A stretch of 64,000 nt of DNA from Symmetrospora coprosmae (taxonomy: Eukaryota; Basidiomycota; Cystobasidiomycetes; Symmetrosporaceae), in the NCBI GenBank assembly GCA_008802785.1, contig VUYT01000002.1, positions 372,001 to 436,000 on the forward strand, written 5' to 3'. The translations under genes and the position numbers were made by a program. Positions within the stretch are counted from its first letter, which is position 1. Every line of letters begins with the position of its first letter. The notes below the pieces were generated by a model. The model had not been told where the DNA came from, ran no database searches, and saw only the letters and a program-made list of their open reading frames with translations. Of the stretch, positions 22,679 through 34,500 are shown in pieces.

Positions 22679-25042
22679 TTACCACACCTTCTCCATGATC
22701 TTGCCCATCTTACTCTGCGGCCCACGGGCCTCCTGGCGCTGGTTGAAGTCCTCGGTGTACTCGTTGATGTCGTTGAGGTCGCTCACGAGGTCGACCTCGG
22801 TTCTGAAGCGCGGATGCAAATGCGGACAGGGAGGCAGCGTCAGTTCCGAAGCGACCACCGGATCGCTGCACCATCTGCAGAATTCTCTGGACTCACCCTC
22901 GCCAGAAGCGTGTCCGCTTGAGCGGCTTCCACACGATGATGATGGCCAGGACGACAAACACCATGCCGTACGCAAAGACGAATTGGTCCGCAAGGAAGGC
23001 ACCCGGGAGGAACAGGTAGTACCCGCTGATGCCAAGGACGCACAGGCTCATCACGAGCGCGTACCATGCCGCGTACGGCTGGAAGCGAGATCGGTAAGGG
23101 AGGAAGGTGGCCCGGTCAAGGCCCTGCTTCTTGATGGCGTTGTTGAAGCGGAGCCACGTCGAGGACATGATCTGCAGACGATAAGGGACAGGGGCAGTCA
23201 GCTTGTGCGCCCAGCGTCCTACGTTCAATGAAGTACAGCAAGACCCACGATCCAGTTCAGCAGCTGAGACGCTGTGACGAGCGAGACCCACCAGCCCAGG
23301 ACACGGGCGGTGCCGGCCGAGACCGAGAGGTACGCGAGGCAGGACAGTCCCGATGTGACAAACACGCAGAGGTAAGGAACACCGTTCCTGTTCAGCCGGG
23401 TGAGGATTCGGGGAGCCTGGCCAGCGAGCGCGAGCGAGTAGAGGGATCGACTAGTGCCGAACATGTAGCTGTTTCCGGCGGAGAGCTGGACGAGGGGGAA
23501 GCGCTACATGTCAGGCAAAGCAGCGAGGCGCGGAAACACGCTCATGACTCACAATACTGGTGGCGATAACTGGTGGTCGGGAAGCAGTGAGTATTTGCTA
23601 TGCGAATCCGAGGCTCCAGCTTTGGAATGAGCCGGAACTCACGAGCGTTGACAATGTCCGGCAGGACGGAGATCTGGAGTCGACGCATGCTGATGGTGTA
23701 AGGGCTTCGGGCAGCAGAAGGACCGAGCGACCCGAGGAGGCTGTGGAACGCAATGATCGCGTCAGCGGGGTGTCCCGCTGCACCTCGAACGATCTGGTGG
23801 GTCCCACTCACTCCGGCGAGTCGGACGGGCAGACAATGCCGACACAGAGGGCTCCAATGCAGAAGAAGAAGGCGAGACGGTAGGTGATCGAGTTGAATGC
23901 GCGCGGCATGGTCTTTCTTGGGTTCTTGGCCTCCCCCGCGACCATCGAGATGTATTCAGGTCCTGCAATGATGAAGGCGGCCGAGATGATGCACTGGATG
24001 AAGCCCTGGAAGCGGCCGAGCGAGCCTGTGTTGATGTATTCGTTCATCGCTCCCGGGTCCTTCCAATACCTGCGAGTCCACATCGCAACAGATCAGCAAT
24101 GCTCGGCTGGGCCGGGTGCCTTGACGACTCACCTGAAACCGTAGCGGTCTCCGAGCGGGTTTCCTCCAAGCATCGTGATGAGGGTGTAGAACATGAGCAT
24201 GAAGATGAGGAGGACCTTGCCGATGGCCAGCCAGAACTCTGCCTCTCCGAAGAAGGACACCGACCAGATGTTCAGGGCGAGATAGAGGGGGATGAGGACG
24301 GAGATGAGGATGGCCGGGTGAAGGTCTGGCGCCCAATAGCCAATGACCGTGTTGAAGATGTTGATCTCGAAGCAGACGAGGGCGGCTTGCGAGACGAAGT
24401 ACTGTTTACGGTGGAGGACAACAAGTGTTAGGACTGTCGCCCTCCGGCAAGCTTGGGAAGCCGACCCACATTGTAGCCAGCGGCCATGCCGTACGATTCA
24501 TCGACAAATCGGCCAGCGAAGCGGATGAAGGACCCGTCAACCGGGAGCAAAGAGACCATCTCAATCTGGCATTGCGCGACTGCCCAGATGGCGGTACTCC
24601 AGACGATGAAGCCGAGGCTGAGCGGGAAGGGCCAGGCGGAACGTGAGTACCCAAGCAATTGACTCAGAAGGTACGGGGGCACACGACTTACAGAAGCGAC
24701 AGCGGTCCGCCGTCACGCAGACCTGTACCGATTCCGACAAAGAGAGCGGCACCTGCAGGAGCGCGACGGTGGCGAGAGGCAATCGATCAGATAGGGGCCG
24801 GAGCCTGCGCGGGGCACAGCAGCGCGCGCATTGCAGCAGAGGCGGAAAGCTCCCTCACCGACGGTCCCTGCGATACTGAGGAGCTGGATCTGGCGCGACG
24901 TGAGACGGCGGTGGTTGTGCATGGACTCGATGATGCTCATTGTCGCCTGCTTCTCGTCGTCCGTGACCGAGTACTTGACATCTTTTGGGTCGGCCACGCC
25001 GGCCAGCGGGTCTGCCCCGCTTGCTGCAAAGGCCGTGTTCAT
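22679..25042 (-). CDS. amino-acid permease, YAT (APC superfamily) type
   Basis: Ten exons (24859-25042, 24692-24752, 24470-24617, 24133-24401, 23812-24069, 23643-23740, 23553-23569, 23249-23485, 22897-23171, 22679-22802) join in phase to 556 residues. Fungal permease signatures are SRQIQLLSIAGTVGGAALFVG at TM1, GGPLSLLLGFIVW, AAGYNYFVSQAAL, AGPEYISMVAGEAKNPRK, the proline-free helix after IVNALIATSILSAGNSYMF, and a C-terminal tail ending EKVW. About twelve hydrophobic segments are present. It should import amino acids at the plasma membrane by proton symport. AGPEYISMVAGE in place of the common GxE motif puts it away from Gap1/Dip5, so the substrate is open. Exon 7 is only 17 bases, and without it the phase fails. 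Confidence 0.9.
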
Positions 25043-25957
25043 GATGTCGCTGCTGAGCTGCTATTACGTAGATGCTTGCTCGAGGTCGGCCTTTGCTCTT
25101 TGCTCTCTACTGCAGTCGGAGCGTCTTCTCCCAAGCGCTTTAAGCGAAGGCGTGGGGTGTAGATCGCTGGCGACCAAAGGCAAGGGGGGACACTGACTCC
25201 CTTGAGTCTCTTGTCTTCCTGCTTTTCTGCTATGCGATAAAGAAGCGTATCACACTACTGTTCAAGAAGAGAAGAGATGCAGAATGGTCGTTTAGGTCGA
25301 GCTGCAAGAAGGGCGGCGGCCACTTCTGAATCTGGACTCAGCCTGTCACCTCTCGACCCCGCCCGCCCGCCCACTCCTCGCTCGCCCTCCGGGAAGGACA
25401 GACGCCGGGAGCAGGAGCAGCAGGAGCAGCAGGAGCAGCACAGCGCGATGGACAGACAGGGAGAGCAGCAGGCGGACCGCAACAACGTATGCAAGCTACA
25501 CGTCTGTCTACACCGCCGCACACTGCGATGATCCCTCGAGCCAGCTTGCTCGGTGCGCTCGCTCCCTTCTTGCCTGCGAACCAGAGCAGGGCCAAAAAGT
25601 CTGGCTTGGCAGGCCATCTCCGCGAATTCCCGCGTGGCGCAAACAATCAGTGGCGCCATCAAGGAGATCGTCCAGGACGCGTCGGACCGTTACTGTGCGA
25701 TAAGCTGCACCTGGCGTGATATGGCACGTTGGCCTGCCCGTCCTCATTCAGCCGTAACGAAAGCGGCACCTGCGCGCCTCACACAACCACGTCCTTTTCG
25801 GACTGGCATCAAGCGAGGTGCCTCGCTGTTTTCTTTGAAGAGTGGGGTGTATCGCTACAAGTACAAGTGCTAGCAGGCAAGCGTAGACCAGCTACGTACG
25901 GTTCAGGGAGGCGCTACACGTTCAATAGCCTCGGTGTCCGCCGCTCTGGCATCCTCC
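25043..25957. other. intergenic region, permease promoter
   Basis: About 0.9 kb between two minus-strand genes; it should hold the permease promoter. A short GAGCAG-type repeat occurs near 25411-25440. The open frames here are low-complexity and I do not support any as a gene. Confidence 0.5.
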
Positions 25958-27158
25958 TCAGCTCTGCTCGTCCTCGCCGCAGCAAGCGGAGCCGTCGCTG
26001 CCGGTTTGCGGGCAGAGAATCTGGTCGGCAGTGAACATGATGGAACCGACCGTCGCTCCAGCAAAGATGGCCAGCAGCATGTATCTGTTGGGCAAGCCAC
26101 GTCGGCGCACCTTCAGCTGTACGCATGGGAAGCATGTCTCATCGGCCTAGAAATACACGCTCACCCGTTGAAATACATCCCGATGAGCATGCTGTTGGCA
26201 GAGTCAGGGCAGAAGTGCGGCCGCCACTGTCAGTGCGGGGCCCACGGGGTCAAGCAGACACGAAGACCTAGCACCCACACCAGGAAGGCGGCAGAGAACT
26301 GCGAGCCGTGAAAGATGCCTCGCATGACTTGCTGAGGCCATGTAGGCTGTATAGGCCCCAGGCGGAGCTTGCGCTTGGACCCCTTGCCGAAACGGCCATG
26401 CGGCTGCGCGTGACTGTGCTTGTGCCTGTGACCAGTACTGCTGTTGCTGCTGTTGCACGAGGAAGAAGAGGCGTGCTTTTCGCTGTACACGCAGTGCGAA
26501 GTCAGCATGCTCTGCCGTCTCTGTGTTTGCGGGCCGTACTGCCTCTCAGAGTGAGCCTCACCTGAGCTCGTGCACGGGCGTTGAAGCTTGTTCAAGATCT
26601 CGCGAACGAGTCGGGTGGAGGACGTTGATCTCGTCGAGGCCGTCCTCGGCGCTGCTCGACCCACTGCTGCTGTTATTGCGTTTGCTGCAGCACGAGCCGG
26701 ACGCAGAGACGGGCTGGGGCAGCGGAGCCGGGGCGGGTTTCTCTGTCGCGCAGCAGGGCGCCGCCCGCGCGCCAGCGACGAGAGATCCCTTCTGCGCCGC
26801 GCGCGTGGCCGCAACGAGGCGACGGTCGTACTCGCGGCCCAGGCGGCGCAGGCCTTCAATCGCGACGACCAGGAGGAAGACCCCACTCACGCTTCCCGCG
26901 AACTGGCCGCGAGACTCAATGTGCCAGGACGAGGAGAGGAAGCACGAGTCTATAGTGTTCCAGTTCCAGAGCATCGAGGCTGTTCATTAGTCATTGTGGA
27001 GGATGCGCTCATCAGCCCGGTGTTCCTGCAGGAGGTGCCCCTCTCCCAGGATGGCGCCAGGCCCGGCCGATGAGCCCGGGCTGATTAGGATGTCATGGTC
27101 CAAACGCACTGATGCACGAGCTGTCGCCCATATCCATCCCGCCATGACCGTGATCCAT
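25958..27158 (-). CDS. Ctr-family copper transporter
   Basis: Five exons (27110-27158, 26562-26979, 26279-26482, 26165-26191, 25958-26084) give 274 residues. The N-terminus is Met/His-rich (MDHGHGGMDMGDSSC), a copper-binding type. TM1 lies about residues 40-62 (FAGSVSGVFLLVVAIEGL), followed by a long loop of about 120 residues containing two CC pairs and a His-rich patch. TM2 carries the copper filter M225xxxM229, and TM3 the packing motif G241xxxG245. These are hallmark Ctr features, and the protein should act as a trimer moving Cu(I). The C-terminus holds several cysteines. A 27-base exon encodes most of the MxxxM stretch. Whether it sits in the plasma membrane (Ctr1/3) or the vacuole (Ctr2) cannot be told. 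Confidence 0.92.
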
Positions 27159-27191
27159 CTCGGCCTGTGCTTCTCGCTGTAGAGGAGCGGG

Positions 27192-27199
27192 GTATATAT
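27192..27199 (-). promoter_or_regulatory. TATA box of the copper transporter gene
   Basis: TATATATA on the minus strand lies only about 34 bases upstream of the Ctr ATG at 27158. If it is used, the mRNA leader would be very short. Confidence 0.5.
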
Positions 27200-27393
27200 A
27201 GATGTGCGAATAGCGAAGGCAAGGAGCAAGTTGGGCCTTGCGCGAGAGAGGTGCACAGCGGAGAACAGGCCTCAGATCAATTGCCCGTTTCTCCGTCTTG
27301 ACAACCCATTCGACAACCGCAATGAGTACAAATTGAAGGAGACAAACAAGATAATGCACTATCCTATGCTCGACCAATCCTTCATTGCCACAT

Positions 27394-29426
27394 TCATCGA
27401 GGTCCTCTTCCCGTTTCTCGGTCATCGCCATAACGACCCGTATGCTACTTGGCCTTCGAGTCAGCGTAGCTTTACTTGCGTACATGCGACCAGGACAACT
27501 TACTATGACGGCGAGGCCGGCTGCCTCAGCCTTCCATAGTGACTGGGACATGCCCTCGTCCTTGATGATGCGCACGATCCAGATGGACGGATGGACGGGA
27601 TTCACCAGGTTCGCCTTGAAATTGGTAACGCGCTGATCAGCTGAGGGTGAGCGGGACGCTTGATCTGTTCGTGCACTCACACTTCGCTTGCAGCTTAGGA
27701 GACACATGCGATGTCTGGCTCCACTGGCCTCTTCAGCAGCAGCAGTGGTATGGCTGGCGCAGGCAGGAGTTCCGCACGGGCGATGACGGTAAACTGGGAA
27801 TGGAGACTGCCAATGTCAGCGCTGGATGCCTGCTCTTCCCGGTAAAACATTGCGGTAGTCTTGCGAGCGAGAGCGTGTACTGCCCATTTTGCCCCCCTTA
27901 TCGTCCATCTCAGCCTTCTGCACAGGCTGCTCTGCGGACTTCGCTGGTCGCACAGGTCGCTGAAGCTTTTCCGCGTCCAGATCGTTCCGTTCTTCACGGG
28001 ACAGAAGGGCCTTGAGTCTCGGCGGTGCGACGAGTGGACGAAGGGTCAAAGACACACTCACAGCGTCCAGCTTCGAATGATACAGGCGACGACCTGAATG
28101 AGGCCGGAGTCGTACTCCCTACAGCAAGGCGTTCTGGCCTGAGGCTGCCCGCCTACGCCAAGAGGGAAGAGCGGCCTACGACCTGCCTTGTTCTTGACCT
28201 CCTTGTCGATCGTGGGGTCTGTGTCGTACGGCGGCAGCGAAGGCGAAGGCGGTGGGTGGTGCAGCTCGAGGCCCTTCTCCTTTGAAGCCCGTTTCTTGCC
28301 CTTGCTGGCGGATGAAACGTCGGCATCGTCGACGTCCATGTCGTCTTCGTCTTCGTCTTCGTCCTCGCCGTCGCTCGTCGAGACACCAAATTTCACCTTC
28401 GGCGACCTTCTGGTGATGCCAACCACATTGGGAAATGCAAGTTGTGGGGCGCGTTTGGGCCTTGCGCTCGGCTTGGTGAGCTTGAGTGCGGGACGCGGTG
28501 CGCCGGTAGGAACGATGCCAAGGTTGTACGAAAGGCGATCGACGAAACCAGCCATGATGGCCTCCTGCTCAGGGAAACTTTTCGCCGCCTTGATGCCCTG
28601 ATTCAAGTACCGAGCGTGTTTACCGGTGTCGGCGACGTGCTCTGCCAGAATGCAGAAGGCTACGCGATAGTGAGCAGAGGCAGACTGTTCGGAGACGCGG
28701 ACATTCACCGTGCGCGTTGTGCTGCGCCTCAGTCCGCTCACATCGTCATTGCCAACTCAGGAGAGGATGGAGAGCGTGCCCTTGAATCAGCGCAAAGCCA
28801 GCAGAGGCACTTGTCGCAGCAGGTGACGGCGACCGGTGTGATCATGATCTTTAGGCAAGTCGGACATTTAAGCTCGTCTGGTATGTCGGGCCTGGTCCAT
28901 TTGCTGCTGATAGAGGCTGCCGGAGAGTCCGGCCCATCGAGAGTGTCGGGCAGAGGCGACATCTCCTGATCTGAAACGGCGACCTCGGGCTCTTCACCAG
29001 GCGTTGTACTGCGCTTCTTCTTGCCCTGGCCTCTGGTCTTGCGTCTCGAACGTCGCGGCAGGTCTATGCGTGCATCCGTCGCTGACGGTACTCCTGCCGG
29101 CTGCTCCGCTACCGCCGCCGCCGCCTTGCCCTTGCCCTTCCCTGCACGGTGCTAGAAGATCTCAGTCAGGTCCCGGAGCTGCTGTCGCGTAAGCTCGATG
29201 AAGGCGGCAATGCCGTCCAGCCTACGGTCGAGGCGCTCGAGTACGCCAAGAGCGCGGGCGAGTCCCTCAGATTGCGTTGGGCAGCAGGGCGGAGAGAGCC
29301 CCGTGGACTCTGCGCCCCGTGCACAGGCCAGCCCGCATAAGACCTGGAACGTAGGCAGCAGCCACGTCCCGGAGGCTGCACGATGGGCGGCGCGGTCAGG
29401 TCAGGATGTTCTTCGTCAGCGAGCAT
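27394..29426 (-). CDS. unrecognised protein with half of an RBBP6/Mpe1-like RING
   Basis: Eight exons (29366-29426, 29226-29309, 28811-29141, 28062-28721, 27881-28017, 27681-27793, 27504-27632, 27394-27444) close in phase to 521 residues. The model is inferred from splice signals and phase alone. Near residue 145 the sequence IPDELKCPTCLKIMITP followed by VAVTCC resembles the first half of the RING of RBBP6/Mpe1. A GTGCCT donor at 28810 cuts the motif just before the remaining cysteines. The middle contains an acidic run (DGEDEDEDEDDMDVDD) after a basic, proline-containing part, and the C-terminal 70 residues are Cys/Arg-rich. There is no DWNN domain or zinc knuckle, so it is not a complete Mpe1. 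A nuclear role is a guess. Exons 1-2 and the 28017 acceptor are the weakest. It could be two genes. Confidence 0.45.
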
Positions 29427-29911
29427 CGTCCCGTGTCTTGCTGAGGTCCAGCGGGACGAGCAAAGCCAAGCTGCAAAGGCAAGCATCCCTGCCGCTTTTA
29501 TAGTGCGGACTTCTGATCTTCCATGGTGTCGAATGATCATGCTAGCCTACGTGAGTGTAATTTGAAGTACCATGATCGGGGAAGGTGAGCGTCGAAGCCT
29601 GCGGACTAGCGCGGCAAGCCAGTCAAGAGCCTGCAGAAACCGACAAGTCGCCTGAATAGCGAAGCTCGGCCAGACTAGCTTTCGCAATCTTTCGCCCGCA
29701 CCGACACGCTCTCTTCGTTAGTACGTTAGCGGTGCGGGGAAAGAGTGCATGCGCATGCAGATCGACGGCGGCAATCGAAGGAGCTCAACGTCAATGACCA
29801 ACACGGTCGTGTGGCCTGCGAAATTGGGTTGCCCGCCGGCTGCGCTCGGAGTTGGCGGCGCGGGCGAGATCTCAGAGTTGTGAGCAGCTATCTGAGCATG
29901 TACAGATGTGC
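29427..29911. other. intergenic region with TATA box
   Basis: It contains the promoter of the RING-like gene and the 3' end of the ribosome recycling factor gene. I see no further gene. Confidence 0.5.
29496..29502 (-). promoter_or_regulatory. TATA box of the RING-like gene
   Basis: TATAAAA on the minus strand lies 70 bases upstream of the ATG at 29426. An earlier in-frame ATG at 29486 would be only about 10 bases from it, so 29426 was chosen as start. Confidence 0.55.
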
Positions 29912-31109
29912 TTATTCGTCCATCAACAGCTTCTTCGCTTGCGCCAGTATTTGATCCACCTCGTCCGTCCTCTTCTTGGTGGCGTCCTGAAGCTGCATGC
30001 AGAAGGCGGCACGGCCGCGCAGCCTCAGCTCCCAATCGCACACATATGCGAGAGGGAACGACGTCGTACCTGCTTACTATCCCGACGAGCATCGCTGTCT
30101 CCCACTACCTTGTTGTCCTGGTCTGTCTTTAGATCTTTCTGTCCCTGATGCCGCGCTGCCCGTATTGAGACGCGCGCGTTCTCCGCTAAGTCCGAGGCCT
30201 TCTTGACTAGAGCTGTCCGTGTCTGCATGTCCGGGCTGGAGCGCAGACGAAAGTGCGGAGGCACGAGGCGTGAGCGTCACGAAGCAAAGCGGTCCGGTAG
30301 TGGCGGACTGACCGAGGCACCGGGACGCGAAGGGTCATCTCGTCCACGCGCGTTGGATTCAGGTTGAGATCCAGGTTATCCCGAATGGCCTTTTCGACCG
30401 CTTTCACGGCCTGCCAGTACAAGCAAGTCAGCATGGGGTCCCGCTCACGCCGCGGGGAAGGACAGACGCACCGAGATGTCGAAGATGTTGACGCTCAGCG
30501 CGTCGGTGCCGGATACTGTGACTGTAGCGTAGCTTTGCAGGGGATGGCGCTCGCCGTGCTCTTCGACGCGGACATTGTCGAGAAGGGCTGTCACGCGTGC
30601 GCGCATCAGGTCCAACAGGTAGGTGTCAGCGTCGCTTCGTACACGCCAAAGGGCGAACTGCACGCACCTGGAGAGATGCGTTCTATGCGCTGGAGAACGT
30701 TACGCATCTCGCGCTGTAGGCGCTCCACGGCATTGTCCATGTTCGCTTCGAGCCTGCCCAGGTCAAACGCCTCTGCCGCAGCGTCTTCCGCCGTCATCTG
30801 GGCCGCCCGTGCTTTCTTGCCCTTTGCGACGACAGGGACGGGATGATCCTCGACCTCAATCTCCTCTTCGGCTCGCTTGCTGCTGCTCTTGTCCTTCTTG
30901 GAGCTGCCCTTGCTCTTCTTCGAGGCGTGGCGCACCTGCACCATCGTCGTCGTCGTCGTCAGCAGCACCGGCAGGACCAGCGAGGTCTTCGCTCTCAAGC
31001 TGCTGCAGGTGACGCATCTCAATGGCACGGATGGACCAGCATGCGTCGTGGACAGACTGCGCACTGCTTGCCGAGCAGAAGCGTGCAGAGTTCGTATTGT
31101 TGACGCCAT
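29912..31109 (-). CDS. RRF1: mitochondrial ribosome recycling factor
   Basis: Five exons (30668-31109, 30472-30587, 30313-30410, 30070-30235, 29912-29992) give 300 residues. An Arg/Ser/Thr-rich, acid-poor N-terminus with hydrophobic residues (about 1-60) looks like a mitochondrial presequence and is followed by a lysine-rich linker. The RRF domain follows: MDNAVERLQREMRNVLQRI, then LLDNVRVE, SVNIFDIS, AVEKAI-type VKAVEKAIRDNLDLNLNP, MTLRVPVPR, ENARVSIRAARHQG, and the C-terminal helix DEVDQILAQAKKLL. These line up with bacterial RRF across its length. With mitochondrial EF-G it splits post-termination ribosomes in the matrix. The insertion relative to bacterial RRF is confined to the N-terminus and a slightly longer loop after the KDL region. 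Confidence 0.92.
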
Positions 31110-31529
31110 CTTCGACGCAGGGTGGACGTGTCAGAGAGGCGCGTCAAGCTGTTCGGAACAGCCGTTACATGACATGACGGGAGGCTCTCATCTGACGGGC
31201 AGAGAACAGTGCAGCTGACATTGTCCATCCCACTTCATTCGCACAACATCATTTAGCGAGTCTCCTGCGAGCGTGCGGTCTAGAAACGAAGAGCTAATGT
31301 CCCTGCATGTATTCCGACTGGTAGGGAAAGACAGCGACAAAAGAGGGAGAAGGACTATGATATGACTGCTCAACAGTTACAGAGGGTCCATCAACACAGA
31401 GAGCGAGAGGAGGCCGGCTATAGGAACGGTAATCGAAGGCTGAAAGCTGGAAATGGGAAGGCGATGTGGCCCGCCCCGCACGGCAAACGCTGTTGCCGGT
31501 CAGGTAATCGCAAGCGAGAAACGCCCCGC
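31110..31529. other. short intergenic region
   Basis: It holds the promoter of the ribosome recycling factor gene and the 3' end of the Zn2Cys6 gene. I see nothing else. Confidence 0.5.
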
Positions 31530-34500
31530 TCAATACGACCTGCCCGCATGACTATTGAGTATCGGGGCGGGTACCATTTGCTGTTGCTGCTGGGGGTGAT
31601 AGTTGCCCATCCCCGGCAATGGCTGTTGCTGCGCATAATATTGCTGCTGCTGCTGCTGCGGTGATGCGCCCACGTGGCTATGCACACTGTCTGGCGAGTT
31701 GCGGATATGCTGCGTCTGTGCGAGACTTGCGTAGATATCCTGCTGTGCGTGCTGCTGCGGCTGCTGCTGCTGCTGGGCGCCTGGGACGTTCTGCGCCGGA
31801 TTGAAGTAGGCATTCCAATCCGCGTCGATTTTCGCGAACGAGCCGAGCAAGGACGTCCCGCTGAGCGGGTCAGGGACAGACTGCTGCATGATGGCGTCGA
31901 GCCGATCGGCACCCTCTGTGCTGAACACCATGGTGTTGTACGGATACGGCAGGTCGGTATTTGTTGGCGGGGCGTGCGCGCTGATCTGCTGCATCTGGTA
32001 CTGGTACGCTTTTGCCGCGGCGCCCATGTCGATCCCGCACGCCGGAGCCGTCCCGCCCTCACTCGCACCCCGCAGGCCGCTGCCGTCGAGGAAGGACAGC
32101 TCGCCGTTGCTGAAATTGGGCAGCGAGGTCGAGATGCCGACCGGCGCGCTGAGACACGCCATGGTACGCAGCAGCTGCGCCTGCGGGATGGCCGGAAAGT
32201 CCTTGTTGGGCGATGTTGCCTCGTAGAATTCGGCCGAGACCTCAAGGAGGCGCATAAACTTGCTCGCTGGTAGGAGGGCACGCGAAGGGAAGCCGACCGA
32301 GAAGAGGTCGTTGGTAATTTCCGGCGCCATGTCGAGATCGCAGTTGATGATGTTCTGCGCGCGTAGCTGAGCAAGGAAGAGAGGCGGGAAGGCGTAGATG
32401 ACGAGTAGGATGCTGTCGACCGAGCTCGACAGGAGGCGCGCGAGTTCCGAGTCGAGGTAGAGCGACGGTCGGTGTCCCGTCTGCATGTCCCTCGGCGCCC
32501 AAGCGTGCTTGCGTGCTGCGCCCTCGGCTCGACTTGCTGTACTGAGGTAGTACAGCATCTCCTCGGCTGCCGACACGGCAAACCCAATACAGTGCGCCTC
32601 TTCTGACGTGAGAGTGTGCCGCGCCGTCTCGAGGTCGATCTCCCCTCCTTTCGACTCTGCCTTCCGCCGGATGAGCCATGTCCGGAACACGTCGGCGTTG
32701 AGCACGACCCGGACAAATGGGACAAAGACATTGAGGAAGGTCGCAGCGAGTGCATCGCCCGAGCCATAGGCATCCTCGATATGAGGTGCCCAATACACGG
32801 TGATGCGATCGAGCACTGCATTGGCGCGGTACAGTGCTCTGAAGTCGGTCTTGCTCGCTCCGTGGTGCGCGGCGACGATAGGCACAACGGCGGCGCTGAG
32901 AGGGTCAGTCGGCAGGGGCCGAGGTCAGCGATTTTGGAACTCAACGCGTCCGAGATCTCCCTCGCCGACACTCACTATAGCTCCGCCATGGCAGCCAAGC
33001 GTACATCGCCCGGTTTCGAGCGGATGCTGGCAAACAGCCGCGTCACGCGCAAGGCGTCCGAGGGATCCAATGCAGGCGACTTGCCCTCGGCCAGTGCGCC
33101 CTGCGAGTCGACAAGGTTGATCCACAGCCAGAGGCGGCAGGCCTGTATGCTCTGTCTGTTTGCCGGGTTCGGGTGGCTCGCACGCCGCGCGAGGCCGAGG
33201 AGCTGGCTGATGCGGAGCGCCAAACCGCCGAGGACGTACCCGGACGACGGGTTGAGCTTGCTCTGCGCCTGCAGCTTGCTGAACCCGGCCGGACCTAGCT
33301 GCATCTGCGAGCCGCAGCGGACCGGCTTCCACTGGATGCACAGCAGCAGGCCCATGAGCAGGTCCACCGTCAGCTCGGCCGGGTTTGGCGAGACGACAAT
33401 CGGCGCGAGCGACTCGACGAGCGTCGTCACAATCGCGTAGTACTTGCGGAGGCCATTCTCGCCCTGTGGCACGTAGCAGAAATACGATGCGACAGAGAGG
33501 ATGGCGTGGAAGAGGAAGGTAGAGCGACGCCGGACGTGGTGCATATTGCGATCGTTGTGCACATCGAGAGGCGGTGTCCAGTGTGCACACCGCGAGAAGT
33601 AGCTGCGAAGACAGGAGATGTGCAGTCCGAAGTCAGTCTCATTGCCGATGAGCAAGGGAGCGACGATATCGTCTGGACGACCTCGGAACTCACAAGTCGA
33701 ACAGCTGCTGCGCCTCTTCGACCGTCACAAACCCTCTTGACACAGCATCGGGCACATCTGGTTCAAAGTTCGCGCCCACGGCATTCGCGCCATTCCCGTT
33801 GACGTGCTGCTGGGGTGAGCTCCCATCCGGTGTGCCCGCCTGACTCCCTCCAGCGAACGGACTTGCCGCGGCCATAGCCTGATCCAGCCCCTTGATGGCC
33901 GATGTGACCGTTGTGATTGGGTCAGCGACCTCGCCGCCGCCGACAGAAGTGAGGGCCGGGCCGTCGTACAGCGGCCGCTTCACATCTCCGTCAAAGCCGT
34001 AAGACTGGCTCGTTGCTGATGATGGATACGAGCCGTAGCCGTTCTGCCCGCTCGTCGATGCCTGGGGGCCGGCAGAGCCAGCTCGCTGCTGGAGCGCCAA
34101 AGACTCTTCAATTGTCCGCAATCGCTCAGTGATGACTCTCAGGCTGCCAGAGGGCACAATGATCAGTCAGACAAGCGTGCCCACCGGCTGCAAGCAGAGC
34201 TGACCCTTGACTCACCTCTGAAGAACTGCAGCGCCAGTCTCGGGATCGCTGGATGCCTGCTTCATTGCCGCCTTCTTCATTGTCCGCGACGATGGCCCAC
34301 TCTCCTTCTGCGGCGGCGGGTCTTTTGAAAAGATGCACTCGAGCTTGTATCTGGACAAAGGTGGTGTTGCCAGGGTCAGGGGTCCGCAAATCTGGGCACG
34401 CATAGGGCTCTGCCGTGGACCTACAGCTGACATCGTTCGCAGGGGTGCTTGGCCGCTCCACTGCAACGCTGCTTCACGGCTCGGCACTGCTGGCAGGCCT

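Noticed and set aside
27207-27707. Open minus-strand frame running into the copper transporter start
   Set aside because: Its upstream half overlaps an exon of the RING-like gene in the same frame and the middle lacks domain features; it is probably chance continuity through intron and promoter.
28738-28962. Separate 74-codon RING protein
   Set aside because: The frame continues upstream without a stop into a splice-consistent exon, so it is treated as an unspliced variant of the longer gene.
31418-32971. 517-codon Arg/Ser-rich minus-strand frame
   Set aside because: It is a shifted frame over the last exon of the Zn2Cys6 gene, whose own frame shows clear family similarity.
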